DNA of 64,000 bases from a bacterium (GTDB taxonomy: Bacteria > Electryoneota > RPQS01), in contig DASXUQ010000009.1 of the NCBI GenBank assembly GCA_036504735.1, forward strand, positions 229,204 to 293,203, in the 5' to 3' direction. The notes beneath the pieces are model-generated. The model did not search any database, had not been told where the DNA came from, and worked only from the letters and a program-made list of their open reading frames with translations. Numbering within the stretch: position 1 is the first letter of the stretch; the number at the start of each line of letters is the position of its first letter. Position numbers and translations under genes: made by a program. Below, one piece after another: positions 1 through 8,970 of this stretch.

Positions 1-13
1 GCGGCGCGAATTT

Positions 14-33
14 TCCAAGGGGGTAGCGGGGAT
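14..33. repeat. partial G-run palindromic element (family B) at the window edge
   Basis: A short piece reading CCAAGGGGGTAGCGGGGA matches the ends of the large C-run/G-run elements seen elsewhere, for example 20715-20865. It lies downstream of the leftmost gene. Positions 40-85 hold an A-rich degenerate word repeat of the GAAAAATCGAAAAT type. Confidence 0.5.
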
Positions 34-88
34 CTTTCATAAAACGAAAAATCGAAAATAAAAAATTAGAAAATCGAACACACTGAAA

Positions 89-562
89 TCAGGAGCGTTT
101 TTGTCCTTCGGCGATCATGCCAACGGCCTTTTCGATGCGCGCGGCGCGGGTTTCGGCCTTCTTGGCTTCCTCGATCCAGCGCACGTATTCCTTCTTATGG
201 GAATAAGCGAACTTCTCGAAGACTGCTTTGGCGGCCTTGTTCTTGTTCAGCGCCTTCTGAAAATCTTCCGGCGCCTCCACGGAGCGCTCGGCGGTGTCGC
301 GCTCGAGGATCACGTGCACCACATCGCCTTCGCCTTTGCCAATCTTCTCGCGGATTGCCTTCAGCACACCCAACTGATGACAACCGCCGCCCATGTTGGC
401 CAGCGAGCCGCGATAGGGCACGCCGTCGATCAAGGCATTGACCGGCACCCGTCCCTTGGTAGCGTAGATGTCCATGATTTTGGCAGGGACTTCCACCCAC
501 GCGCCGCCGCCGTCACCGAAAATGAGCGGAGCTTTGAATTCCTGTTGGTCGGATTTGGGCAT
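89..562 (-). CDS. DUF1905 / YdeI-OmpD-associated (OmdA) family protein
   Basis: This 157-residue soluble protein has the two-part layout of the DUF1905 plus YdeI/OmdA family. Residues about 5-95 form the beta-rich DUF1905 part, with the GSLANMGGG segment near residue 55. Residues about 105-150 form the helical tail with FAYSHKKEYVRWIEEAKKAETR, a hallmark seen here as 'SHKKEYVRWI' followed by 'ETRAARI'. The family is sometimes called bacteriocin-protection, but its biochemical role is not established. A GGAG lies about a dozen bases upstream of the ATG at 562. A second member of the wider YdeI group, with a different N-terminal half, lies at 59672-60250. Family call is firm, function unknown. 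Confidence 0.85.
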   Translation of the reverse strand: MPKSDQQEFKAPLIFGDGGGAWVEVPAKIMDIYATKGRVPVNALIDGVPYRGSLANMGGGCHQLGVLKAIREKIGKGEGDVVHVILERDTAERSVEAPEDFQKALNKNKAAKAVFEKFAYSHKKEYVRWIEEAKKAETRAARIEKAVGMIAEGQKRS

Positions 563-583
563 TGTTTTACACTACTCCGTTGC

Positions 584-706
584 TTGTCATCCTGCAGCAT
601 TGTCCCATTACTTTGTCATCCTGTAGACCGTCTTCGGGATACAGGATCTCTCTTCTCTGCTGCTTCCCGAGAGATCCTGCATTTGAAGCCAAATGCAGGA
701 TGACAA
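584..706. repeat. family A nested-hairpin element (TGTCATCCTG...CAGGATGACA)
   Basis: The full unit at 613-706 begins TTGTCATCCTG and ends in its reverse complement. Inside are smaller palindromes: CTGTA...TACAG, AGGATCTCTC...GAGAGATCCT and TGCATTTG...CAAATGCA. A half copy precedes it at 584. The same unit recurs at 18585-18678 and, inverted, at 43981-44075 and 60293-60377. It sits between convergent or co-directional genes and could act in transcript ends. Confidence 0.85.
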
Positions 707-732
707 TGCTGAGATAACCGCCACATTACGTA

Positions 733-1740
733 TTAGCTCACAAGAATGCGCGAGCCCCACCAGCTCAAGCTTTCATCATAGCGGTAGTGCGTCTGCATAT
801 GGCCGGCGTTGAATTCGCGGTGCTCGATGGACAGGCCGGCGGCGCGGAGTTTTTTTACCAGAATGCGCGCTCCCCACTGCAGGTTGAATTCATCCTGCAT
901 TCCGCATTCGATGTAGATGCCGCGGAGTTTGTGCAGGTTTTCGGTTACGGCACTTAACTGTGCCATGCGCACCGGATCATGCGCCAGCCAGCGCAACCAG
1001 ACGTCTTCCCGCAGTTCGGCGGTTTCCAGATCGAAAGGATAATCGAAGCCCCACGGGCTCTCGCGGTTGGGAGAATAGCAGGCAGCCATGGCGGTCACGT
1101 TCAGCGCCTGCATGTAACTTTTGGACATCGGTCCGGGTTGGCCGATCTTCCGGATAAATTCCTGCGGCCCGCCCGCCTTCTGCAACTCTCCTGCGGTGGC
1201 GGGGAAATCGGGCAGCAGGCTGTACTCGAAATAGCAATCTCCGCTGTGCATGATCATCCAGCCGAACAGATCGGGATGCCGCGCGGCCAGCACAAACGCG
1301 CCGAAGCCGCCGGAGGATTTTCCGGCAATCACCGTCTGCTCGGGCTTAAGTCCTGCGCGGAACGTGGCGCGCACCCACGGAATCACTTCTCCCGTGATGT
1401 GATCTTCATAATCGCCCACCGCGCTGCTGTTCAGATACTGGCTGCCGCCCAGCCGCGTGAAAGCATCGGGAAAAACGGCGACGCACGGTGGAAGCCGCTT
1501 TTCGGAAATCAGCCGCTCGATGCGCTGCGGCATGGTCTCGCCCCAGGGCATCCAGTTCAGATGCGAGAGACCCGATCCGGTGAAGCCCGCCAGAACCAGC
1601 AACAGCGGATAGTCCCGCGTGCCGTCATAGCCTTCAGGCAGATACACCGGAATCTCGCGCACGGCACTGTCGCCGAGGGGATTGCCCTCGAGGCAGCGGC
1701 TGTGCAGCGATTCGATGAGTAGTTGACCGTGAAGCTTCAT
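733..1740 (-). CDS. alpha/beta-hydrolase esterase (esterase D / enterochelin esterase-like)
   Basis: A 335-residue serine hydrolase of the putative-esterase (PF00756-like) type. The oxyanion/strand segment PLLLVLAGFTGSG (residues 45-57) is followed by the nucleophile elbow GKSSGG (about 140-145; Ser142 fits G-x-S-x-G). Likely acid and base are the Asp in CGMQDEF and the His in AGHMQTHY near the C-terminus. No signal peptide is visible, so it is probably cytoplasmic. Its ATG overlaps the TGA of the preceding secreted-protein gene (ATGA at 1737-1740), so the two are translationally coupled. The natural substrate cannot be read from sequence; carboxyl esters of sugars, thiols or siderophores are all possible in this family. 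Confidence 0.85.
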   Translation of the reverse strand: MKLHGQLLIESLHSRCLEGNPLGDSAVREIPVYLPEGYDGTRDYPLLLVLAGFTGSGLSHLNWMPWGETMPQRIERLISEKRLPPCVAVFPDAFTRLGGSQYLNSSAVGDYEDHITGEVIPWVRATFRAGLKPEQTVIAGKSSGGFGAFVLAARHPDLFGWMIMHSGDCYFEYSLLPDFPATAGELQKAGGPQEFIRKIGQPGPMSKSYMQALNVTAMAACYSPNRESPWGFDYPFDLETAELREDVWLRWLAHDPVRMAQLSAVTENLHKLRGIYIECGMQDEFNLQWGARILVKKLRAAGLSIEHREFNAGHMQTHYRYDESLSWWGSRILVS

Positions 1741-3611
1741 TTGATGAGCAGCACCTTGCGCGTCACGGCCTGGTCATCGGCGTTCAGCCGCACGAAATAC
1801 AACCCGCTGGCATGGCGAGCGGCGTCCCACGTGTGAATATGTCCGCCTGCCGCCGCATGGGTCTCGGTCAGCGTTTCCACTAAGCGGCCCGTCAGATCGT
1901 AGACGCGCAGCGAGACATTTCCGGCGCGAACGAGATCATAGCGGATTTCGAAGGTGGCATTACCGGGATTGGGCCAGACCGTCAGCGCAGGGCGGCTGGG
2001 AAGGTCGGCGTCGTGCTGTGGCGAGGTGCCCAGCGGTACCGAGGCCGTGCAGAGAATCTCCACGCGTCCGCTGGCGACGTTACTGACGCTCAGATAGCGG
2101 CTGAAGCTGCCGCCCGAACGGCTGGTAAAAGCTACATACAAGGGCATGGATTGACCCGGATGCAACGGCACCGGAATTCCCTGCCAGATCGGCGTAAACA
2201 GCGTGTCCCCGCCGAAGACTCCCGTCACAGTATCCATCGCGCTGCCCGCATTGGTCAGGGTCACGGCCAGTGTGTCCGTATGACCCGCGGCGACTATGCC
2301 GAAGTCGAGAGTGTCGGGATCGGCCAGCAGCAGCGCCCGCGAACTGTCGGGCAGATAAAGCTGGGTGCGCCAGATGCCGCCGCGAAAATCGGAGAACACT
2401 CCGGCGGCCAGCACATCCACATACGCATTGCTGATGCGGATGGCCTTGAGTGCGCGGATCTCCGCCGTCAACTGCAATTCCACCACCCAGGTCTGCCCGC
2501 CGTCGGTGGTACTCCACACGCGGCCTGTACCCGCCTGATAGTTGCCGCCCGCGGCAAAACCGATTTGCGGCGTCACCATTTCCACGGCGCGGACCGGCAC
2601 CAGTGTGCTTAACACGCGGCCCGACCAGGTCTGTCCACCATCGGAGGTGACATGCACCCAGCCGTGCGAGGTGGGAGTAGTCATGCCGCCGCCGGCAAGA
2701 CCATGCAGGCTGTCCGCAAAACTGATACAGGTATCGAACAGGGAATCGGCGGCCACGCGAATACGCCAGTGCCGGCCACGGTCATTGCTCACCCATTGAT
2801 GAGAGCCAACGGCCAGCAGCCGGTTGCCGATGCTGGTGAATCCGGAAACCCACGTCTGTTCGGGAGTCAGGCTGTCTTCGCGTCCGGCGCGCTGAAAAGT
2901 CTTGCTGGTGTTGACTTCCGCCCACAAATTGCCGAACCGCAGTGTGTCATTTTCCCACAGCCGGCCCGTCATGCCGCCGAAGACCAGACCCGTGGTCGAG
3001 TCCGGCACCAGCACACCACTCAGCCAGACGGGAGTGTCGAGCTGGCGGAATGGATACAGACGGTGACCACCCTGATAGTAGATGACGCGCACATTGGATG
3101 TATCGGCGGTGGCGCTGTAGGCGCTGACCAGCACGGTATCCAGGTTGATGCCGGGCCGGGTGATCGGACGCGCCGCCAGTCCACTGATGTACATCGGCGA
3201 GCGCAGCACGCCCCAATCCGAAGGAATAGTGGACGGCTGCGGGTGCAGATCGAGGTTGTGCCACGTGCGGCCGCAATCGGAGGTTTCGAAAACCGTATGC
3301 AGCGTCGCCAGAAAGCCGTTAGTGTTGCGGCAAAACGCAAACTGCACAGGCACGGCATTCAGATAGGCCGCGTAATTCTGCGAGGTCGTGTCGGCGTCGT
3401 ACAGGTACTGCACAAACTGCCACGGCTCATCCAGCGAGGACCCGGCTCTTTCGCCCGGACGCGGCGCTACATAGGCCACGGGTGAGACGGGCCGCAGCGG
3501 AGGCAGCTCAAAGGCGACGTTCGGTCCGTTGCCGAAGGTGCGCGCGAGGGCCGGTCCGGCCCCGAGCACCGCGCACAGGCAGAGGATACACAGCGCACTC
3601 AGTGGTTTCAC
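1737..3611 (-). CDS. secreted beta-propeller (BNR/Ycf48-like) protein with T9SS sorting domain
   Basis: A 624-residue exported protein. A signal peptide covers residues 1-23 (hydrophobic core, cleavage after ALA). Residues about 60-420 carry repeated Asp-box-like strands: SDCGRTW, NDRGRHW, SDGGQTW and TDGGQTW, as in sialidase/Ycf48-type propellers. Residues about 430-520 look like an Ig-like ASPM/SPD-2/Hydin or 'choice-of-anchor' domain (DFGIVAAGHTDTL). The last 80 residues are the type A sorting/FlgD-like Ig module, with VWPNPGNATFEIRYDL, 'YDLTGRLVETL', 'ASGLYFVRL' and the terminal VLLIK. It is expected to be secreted by a T9SS-like machine and attached to or released from the surface. The role of the propeller is unknown. 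Confidence 0.85.
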   Translation of the reverse strand: MKPLSALCILCLCAVLGAGPALARTFGNGPNVAFELPPLRPVSPVAYVAPRPGERAGSSLDEPWQFVQYLYDADTTSQNYAAYLNAVPVQFAFCRNTNGFLATLHTVFETSDCGRTWHNLDLHPQPSTIPSDWGVLRSPMYISGLAARPITRPGINLDTVLVSAYSATADTSNVRVIYYQGGHRLYPFRQLDTPVWLSGVLVPDSTTGLVFGGMTGRLWENDTLRFGNLWAEVNTSKTFQRAGREDSLTPEQTWVSGFTSIGNRLLAVGSHQWVSNDRGRHWRIRVAADSLFDTCISFADSLHGLAGGGMTTPTSHGWVHVTSDGGQTWSGRVLSTLVPVRAVEMVTPQIGFAAGGNYQAGTGRVWSTTDGGQTWVVELQLTAEIRALKAIRISNAYVDVLAAGVFSDFRGGIWRTQLYLPDSSRALLLADPDTLDFGIVAAGHTDTLAVTLTNAGSAMDTVTGVFGGDTLFTPIWQGIPVPLHPGQSMPLYVAFTSRSGGSFSRYLSVSNVASGRVEILCTASVPLGTSPQHDADLPSRPALTVWPNPGNATFEIRYDLVRAGNVSLRVYDLTGRLVETLTETHAAAGGHIHTWDAARHASGLYFVRLNADDQAVTRKVLLIK

Positions 3612-3682
3612 GCAACCTCCGAAGAAAAAGCGAAAATAAAGCAGGCCGCCGGGGGCGGTCCTTATCCCTTAGCACTTAGCCC

Positions 3683-5110
3683 TTACTTCAAAAGCATCAG
3701 CTTTTGCGTGGTGGCAAAGTCCGGCGTGCTCAGACGCGCGAAGTAGATCCCGGAAGGCAGGGCACTGCCATCGAATCCGATGCGGTGCTCGCCGGCTTCA
3801 TACACGCCATCGGCCAGAGTGCCGACCTGCCGGCCACTCACATCATACAATCCGATGTGCGCCCGCGCGCTGTGCGGCAGACTCAAACTCAGCGTGGTGG
3901 AGGCATTGAAGGGATTGGGATAAGCCGACAGCGCATAGCCCAGGGGGATCGGATCCCGGCGCGGCTCGATTCCCGCGGTCATGCGGTCGCGGCCCGTTTT
4001 CAGAATATAGAAATCCCAGTTGTGCGTCTGCGAGGTGGTGTAGCCCGCCATGATGTAGCAATCGTCGCGGGTCGGCTGCATGGCATACGGCAGCATGCTC
4101 CACGTGCTGTTGGTATACTCTTCATCCCAGCGGACAATACCGTCGGTGTCGATGCGCGCAATGTAGAAGTGGCCGCGCAGTGTGCCGCTGACAATGTAAT
4201 TGCTGTCCGCCAGAATGTCCACCGAATAGAAGGCACCGCTGGTGCCCGCCGGGCCGTAGGTGTGCGTCCATTGCGTGCGGCCGAGGGAATCGGTCTTCAC
4301 CAGATACGGCTTGTCGTCACCCGAGGAGGTGTTGCTCTTGCCCGCCACAATGTAGCCGCCGTCGTACGTCTGCTTCACCGCACGGAAAAGCTCATCCCCC
4401 GAGCCGCCGATGTACTTTGTCCATTGGGAGTGGCCCGTGGCATCGGTCTTGACCAGATAGCCGTCGCCTTCGAAGTAGTGGGTGCGCCCGGCGATGATGT
4501 AGCCGCCGTCGGCAGTCTGCTGCACCGAATAGCCGGCGTCATCGTTGTGGTTGATGTACCGCGTCCAGGTCGGGTTGCCCTGCGCATCGGTCTTGCGCAA
4601 ATAGATGTTGAAGGTCTGCCCCACCGCGTCGGAGGCTCCGGTCAGGATGTAACCGCCATCCGTGGTCTGCTGCACGTCGTTGGCGTACTCTTCGGCGGTG
4701 CCGGTGTAGGTGCGGTTCCACTGCTGAATACCGAGGGAGCTGATCTTCATCAGGTAGACATGCAGCGGCCCGTTTTCCTGCGTCTGGGAATAGCCGGTGA
4801 CAATGTAGTAGTTGTCCGCCGTGCGGCGGATGGCTAGCGCCGCATCGTGGTACGGCGTACCGTAGGTGCGATACCAAGGGGAATTGCCGAGGCTGTCCAG
4901 CGCGGCCACATACATGTCCCAGCCGCCCGCTCCCCAGCTTCCCGTGTAGCCGCACAGCAGATAGGTGCCGGCGCCGGTCTGCACAATTCCGGTGACGGTG
5001 TCAATCGAATCTCCGGCGATGGTCCGCGTCCAACGCGTCAGCGGGTTCGGCTGCGCAAATACCACGCTGCCGCACAATACCCAGATCCCAATCCACAAGC
5101 TGCGTGTCAT
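3683..5110 (-). CDS. secreted repeat protein with T9SS sorting domain
   Basis: The start is set at the second ATG (5110). It follows a strong GGGAGGG site and begins a clean signal peptide (MTRSLWIGIWVLCGSVVFA). The mature part holds about seven repeats of roughly 50 residues built around DGGYIVAG / DGGYIIAG / DGGYILTG and 'YLVKTDxxGxxxWT', a propeller-like repeat common in FCB-group surface proteins. The C-terminus (about residue 400 on) is the sorting module: AYPNPFNASTTLSLSLP, 'YDVSGRQVGTLADG', 'LPSGIYFARL', ending LMLLK. It lies 71 bases upstream of the next secreted-protein gene on the same strand. It is closely similar in layout to 7528-8934, which suggests duplication. Confidence 0.85.
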   Translation of the reverse strand: MTRSLWIGIWVLCGSVVFAQPNPLTRWTRTIAGDSIDTVTGIVQTGAGTYLLCGYTGSWGAGGWDMYVAALDSLGNSPWYRTYGTPYHDAALAIRRTADNYYIVTGYSQTQENGPLHVYLMKISSLGIQQWNRTYTGTAEEYANDVQQTTDGGYILTGASDAVGQTFNIYLRKTDAQGNPTWTRYINHNDDAGYSVQQTADGGYIIAGRTHYFEGDGYLVKTDATGHSQWTKYIGGSGDELFRAVKQTYDGGYIVAGKSNTSSGDDKPYLVKTDSLGRTQWTHTYGPAGTSGAFYSVDILADSNYIVSGTLRGHFYIARIDTDGIVRWDEEYTNSTWSMLPYAMQPTRDDCYIMAGYTTSQTHNWDFYILKTGRDRMTAGIEPRRDPIPLGYALSAYPNPFNASTTLSLSLPHSARAHIGLYDVSGRQVGTLADGVYEAGEHRIGFDGSALPSGIYFARLSTPDFATTQKLMLLK

Positions 5111-5279
5111 GTTCCCTCCCTGAAACAAAACGCTGAAACTCTGAAAAGCTGAAAGAAGCGCTATCGTCGTCGGTGTTCCGTTCCCTTCCCAAGTACGTAA
5201 GGGGACCGAATGACAAGTTGTGTCTGATCGGTCTTCCCTTCATCCCTCATCCCTCATCCTTCCGCCTTCATCCTTCTCT
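5111..5279. repeat. degenerate word repeats between genes
   Basis: Positions 5125-5158 repeat a GCTGAAA word, and 5235-5280 repeat CTTCATCC / CTCATCC. The same words recur at 7498, 9215, 15340, 38279, 42821, 55047, 61349 and 61775. They have no coding signal here. They fill the gap between the DoxX-like gene and the secreted protein. Confidence 0.6.
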
Positions 5280-5783
5280 TCACTTCCACACGCTCTCCCG
5301 GTCCAGCGCATATCTCCTCTGCCCGGCGGGAGCCGAGCGCCAGAAGATGAAGATGCACATGACCAGCCAAAGAGCATCCTCCAGAATCTTGTTGATCCCG
5401 ACTTTGCTGGCCAGAGCCTTGGAGACACCGCCGCTGCCGAAACAGCCGCAGTCGATATTCAGGCCGCGCGCCACCGCCTGGCCGATGAGCACAATAAACA
5501 TCAGCAACATGGCTCCGGCAATCAGGCTGGCTATGCGTTTCCATTTGTTGGAAAAGAGCGCAATGGCCACCACCGCTTCGAGCGCCGGCAAAAAGATCGC
5601 CACCGGATAGATGTAATCCTGGCCAATGATGGGGAAGGATACGCGGTAGTTGGCAATCGCCTTGGCAAAGTCGAGGGGATCGAGCAATTTGGGGATTGCT
5701 GCCAACAGATACACCACGGCAATCCCGAGGCGGCAGACCCACTCCAGCACGAGGAGTATGATACGTTTAGAGGTAGAGTTCAT
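5280..5783 (-). CDS. MauE/DoxX-family four-helix membrane protein
   Basis: A 167-residue integral membrane protein with four hydrophobic segments (about residues 8-28, 50-72, 75-98 and 128-150). The pattern fits the DoxX/MauE superfamily: 'AAIPKLLDPLDFAKAIANYR' near the N-terminus and the loop DCGCFG around residue 112. MauE-type proteins act in thiol-disulphide or maturation chemistry, and the DCGCFG cysteines fit that idea. The ATG at 5783 is preferred over the GTG one codon earlier. The rhodanese gene 205 bases upstream on the same strand supports a sulfur- or redox-related unit. Confidence 0.8.
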   Translation of the reverse strand: MNSTSKRIILLVLEWVCRLGIAVVYLLAAIPKLLDPLDFAKAIANYRVSFPIIGQDYIYPVAIFLPALEAVVAIALFSNKWKRIASLIAGAMLLMFIVLIGQAVARGLNIDCGCFGSGGVSKALASKVGINKILEDALWLVMCIFIFWRSAPAGQRRYALDRESVWK

Positions 5784-5926
5784 CACGTCAAAGGTACCGC
5801 TTTTTTTTCACAAAGTCAAGGAGAAGTCCTGAAAAATCCAGTAAGTTAGAATGAACGCAGAGCATAGAAATGGCCCGCCGATCCGGGCAAAATCCGGGCC
5901 CTTCCGGTCTATCCTAAAACAAAACA

Positions 5927-5956
5927 AGGTACCCTCAGCGGTACCCTGTCTTGTTG
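5927..5956 (-). terminator. hairpin between rhodanese and MauE-like genes
   Basis: CAAGGTACC, a short loop, then GGTACCCTGTCTTG form an imperfect inverted repeat just downstream of the rhodanese stop at 5988. There is no long T-run, so it may be a weak terminator or a processing site between the two genes. Confidence 0.4.
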
Positions 5957-5987
5957 AATTGTGACATGGATCTGGTTGTCCGGAATG

Positions 5988-6518
5988 CTATTCTTTCTTC
6001 TCGATAAATTCCGTCTCTTTGGACCATTCATTCCAGCCGCCCTCATAGACCGCCAGCCGCTTGTAGCCCTTCCCCTGCATGTATTCGGCCAAGTCTTTGG
6101 ACAGGTGACAGTCGCCGCCGTCACAGTAGAGCAGATACAGATCCCCCGCGGGCATGCTGTTGAACGCTTCGGTGTACTGTGCAACCTTTTCGAACGGGAT
6201 GTTCACCGCGCCGGGAATATGGCCGGCATTGTACAGCGGGACATCGCGGGCGTCAATGAAGTGCACATTGTACTTGGTGCGCTTGGAATACAGACCCATC
6301 GTCGTGGAAAAGTCCACCAAATAGGCCTGTTCGGCGGGGACAAACGCACTGTCGGGCGATGCCGTGTTGACTGCGGCAAAGCCCATCTTGGGCTGAATCA
6401 GTTCTATCGGCTTGGGGAAACCCCAGAAAGGCACCGTTGTTTTCTGCACTACGCGCGCACCGACTCCCAGCAGCACAGCGGCCACCAGCATTACCAAGAA
6501 TTGCCTGGAGAGCATCAT
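5988..6518 (-). CDS. membrane-anchored rhodanese-domain protein
   Basis: A 176-residue protein. An N-terminal hydrophobic segment (residues 5-24) serves as signal or anchor, and one rhodanese domain spans about residues 80-170. Conserved parts are FIDARDVPLYNAGHIPGAVN (the CH2A-type start) and the active-site loop LLYCDGGDC, with the predicted persulfide Cys in YCDGG. Rhodaneses move sulfane sulfur between thiols; here the domain would face the periplasm. An AGGATAATGGA region precedes the ATG. Together with the downstream MauE-like protein it suggests extracytoplasmic sulfur or disulphide chemistry. The specific acceptor is not evident. Confidence 0.85.
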   Translation of the reverse strand: MMLSRQFLVMLVAAVLLGVGARVVQKTTVPFWGFPKPIELIQPKMGFAAVNTASPDSAFVPAEQAYLVDFSTTMGLYSKRTKYNVHFIDARDVPLYNAGHIPGAVNIPFEKVAQYTEAFNSMPAGDLYLLYCDGGDCHLSKDLAEYMQGKGYKRLAVYEGGWNEWSKETEFIEKKE

Positions 6519-6567
6519 TCCATTATCCTGTGTTTCAATCTTTCTGTATCAGAACCCGCTGACCATT

Positions 6568-7431
6568 CTACTCCAAAGAGGGCTCGTGGGGTTCCGTCGC
6601 TGCCAGCAGGTGAACTTCTGATTTTATAAACTCAAAGGCTTCCTCGGGAGTATTGCAAATCTTGAAAAGATTCAAGTCCTCCGGAGAAATCACGCCCCAG
6701 TCCAGCATGGTGTCGAAATGCAGCACACTTTCCCAGTAGGCGCCGCCGTAGAGCACAATGGGTAGCCGCTTACGGACCTTCTTGGTCTGGATGAGGGTCA
6801 GCATTTCGAACAGCTCATCCATCGTGCCGAACCCGCCCGGAAAGACCACCAGCGCCCGCGCCAGATACATAAACCAGTACTTGCGCATGAAGAAGTAGTG
6901 GAACTCGAAGGTCAGCCGCGGATCCAGATAACGGTTTGCACTCTGCTCCATCGGCAGGCTGATGCCCAGCCCCACGGTCCGGCCGCCGGCTTCAATCGCC
7001 CCCCGGTTGGCTGCTTCCATGATGCCGGGGCCGCCGCCCGAACAGATGACATGGCGGTCGCGGGCATCCGGCAGAGCCTGAAAGTACTCCGTCAGCATCC
7101 GGGCAAGCTGCTCCGTTTCGGCATAATAACGGGACAATTTTTCCATACAGCTCATGCGGTGCATGATCCGCTTCCGGTCGGCGGCGGACGCCTGCTCCGC
7201 TTCCGCCCGGGCCTGACGCATGGCCACATCCAGTTCCTCGGGCGAGAGTGCCCGGGCCGAACCGAACATGACAATCGTGCCCCGGACTTTGTACTGCCGG
7301 AGCCGGGCCTGCGGTTCGAGATATTCGGCCATCATGCGGACAATCCGCGCCTGCGGGCTGTAAAGGAATTCTTTGTTATTGTACGCTTTAGGGTAGAATT
7401 CCCGTGCGTTGCCGTTGCTGTTTTCTGCCAA
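6568..7431 (-). CDS. LOG-family protein (TIGR00730-like, Rossmann fold)
   Basis: This 287-residue protein carries the family signatures GGGPGIMEAANRGA (about residues 135-148) and PGGFGTMDELFE (about residues 208-219). It belongs to the long-form LOG group, once annotated as lysine decarboxylase. Characterised LOG proteins are cytokinin riboside 5'-monophosphate phosphoribohydrolases that cleave nucleotide 5'-monophosphates at the N-glycosidic bond. The N-terminal 45 residues extend beyond the core and hold 'YSPQARIVRMMAEYLEP', typical of the longer bacterial subgroup. The true substrate in bacteria outside plant association is uncertain. Confidence 0.85.
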   Translation of the reverse strand: MAENSNGNAREFYPKAYNNKEFLYSPQARIVRMMAEYLEPQARLRQYKVRGTIVMFGSARALSPEELDVAMRQARAEAEQASAADRKRIMHRMSCMEKLSRYYAETEQLARMLTEYFQALPDARDRHVICSGGGPGIMEAANRGAIEAGGRTVGLGISLPMEQSANRYLDPRLTFEFHYFFMRKYWFMYLARALVVFPGGFGTMDELFEMLTLIQTKKVRKRLPIVLYGGAYWESVLHFDTMLDWGVISPEDLNLFKICNTPEEAFEFIKSEVHLLAATEPHEPSLE

Positions 7432-7527
7432 AAGAAAATCTCCAGGAATAAAACCGAAATCTGAAAGCCGAAGAAAGACGCAGCCACCTATAGCCTCCGA
7501 GCTTCATCCTTCTGCCTTCATCCTTCG

Positions 7528-8934
7528 CTATTTCATCAGCATCAATTTCTGTGTCTGTGAGAGGGTCCCCGTTTCCAGCCGGGCAAAATAGAGTCCTGAT
7601 GCAAGTGCGGTGCCATCAAAGCTCAAACGGTGCTCCCCCGCCTCAACATGTCGGTCCAGCAGGGTCTCCACGAGCCGCCCCGTCACATCGAATACCTTCA
7701 CTTTAACCGTGCCCGTTATCGGCATCGAAAAGGAAAGCGTGGTCGCCGGATTGAAGGGATTCGGATAAGCCGGATGCAGAGCCGGAGTTGTTGGCTGTGA
7801 AGCACCTGGCTGCACCCCGTTCGGGTCGGCGCTGAATTTCAAGAGCTTCAAATACATGTTGTCGCTGGAATCCATAAAATATCCGCCCACCAGGAACCCA
7901 CCATCGGGCGTGGATTGGACGAATGAACACACCGACATCCAGTTCTGGTTGTAAATCGTATTCCAGAGGGTCGTGCCTTGGGAATTGATTTTGATGATTC
8001 GTAAATCGGTCTGTCCGCTCGTCGAAACCAAAACCGCTGAGCCGTCCGCCGTAGTATCCATGCAGCAAAAGTATTCGTCGCTGGCGAGATCAAGCGTCCG
8101 TTCCCAACGAAGTGTCCCATCCGGCGCCAGGCATGAAACACCGAGATCCATGCCCCCATTTTCCCTGCCCGCAATTAGACAATCACCAGACCGCAGCAGC
8201 CGAATCTCACAGGGGCTCAAGAGAGCCTGCGGGTGCTGGATGGTGCAACGCCAGAGGCTATCCCCCGCAGAGTTGTATTTGATGATGCCTTGCCATGACG
8301 TGCTTGTGGACTTCTCGGCAAAGAGGATGCCGCTGTCGGCCGTTTCCTGCACCGCGCGAAACGTGTTGGTATAACCAATGTCCACGGTGCGCCGCCAGAG
8401 GAACGAACCGTCATTAGCCAGCCGGCACAGCGCTGCGGTCTCGCCACCTCCCGCGCGTGGGCTTTCTCCGCCGATCACGATCCCGCCATCCGACAGGGCA
8501 GCCATGGCCCAGCAGGTCGCTGGACAGGAATCGCTTCTTTGCCGGCTCCAGAGGCTGTCGCCTTGCGCACTGACGCCGCAGGTCCATCCATGAAACCCGG
8601 CAATGACATAGGTGCCATCCGCCGCGCGTGCGGCGTAGCGGGGAGCTTGGGCGGGATACGACCGTGTCCAGAGGGTGTCGCCCGATACATCCGTGCCCAT
8701 CAGAACAAGCCGGAATGTCGAATCGGGGCTGCCCGAGTTGGCAATGGAATCAGATGCGATCAGAACATACCCCGTGTCCGCTGTCGCATAGCCGTGCAGG
8801 AGCGTTGGAAAGTTCCACGTCGTGCCATAATTGAAACTGTAGCTGTGGGCCCATTCTACATTGGGTTGGGCCTGCACATGCGTGATAAGAGACAACACCA
8901 TCCACACACCAAAGAACATCCCGAAGCGATTCAT
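7528..8934 (-). CDS. secreted repeat protein with T9SS sorting domain
   Basis: The start is placed at the ATG at 8934, just after a GGTGG and three codons inside a possible GTG start. The protein is about 468 residues. A signal peptide (FGMFFGVWMVLSLITHVQA) is followed by propeller-like repeats with 'LWRRT', 'DGTLRWERTL', 'TTADGSAVLVS' and 'TPDGGFLVGGY'. The C-terminal module holds AYPNPFNPATTLSFSMP, 'FDVTGRLVETLLDRHVEAGEH' and 'LASGLYFARLETG', ending LMLMK. Its layout matches 3683-5110. The stop is 27 bases from the start of a word-repeat stretch (CTTCATCCTT) at 7500-7527. Confidence 0.85.
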   Translation of the reverse strand: MNRFGMFFGVWMVLSLITHVQAQPNVEWAHSYSFNYGTTWNFPTLLHGYATADTGYVLIASDSIANSGSPDSTFRLVLMGTDVSGDTLWTRSYPAQAPRYAARAADGTYVIAGFHGWTCGVSAQGDSLWSRQRSDSCPATCWAMAALSDGGIVIGGESPRAGGGETAALCRLANDGSFLWRRTVDIGYTNTFRAVQETADSGILFAEKSTSTSWQGIIKYNSAGDSLWRCTIQHPQALLSPCEIRLLRSGDCLIAGRENGGMDLGVSCLAPDGTLRWERTLDLASDEYFCCMDTTADGSAVLVSTSGQTDLRIIKINSQGTTLWNTIYNQNWMSVCSFVQSTPDGGFLVGGYFMDSSDNMYLKLLKFSADPNGVQPGASQPTTPALHPAYPNPFNPATTLSFSMPITGTVKVKVFDVTGRLVETLLDRHVEAGEHRLSFDGTALASGLYFARLETGTLSQTQKLMLMK

Positions 8935-8970
8935 AGCAGCCACCGTTCTTATGGTAAAATTGCGTCCCGC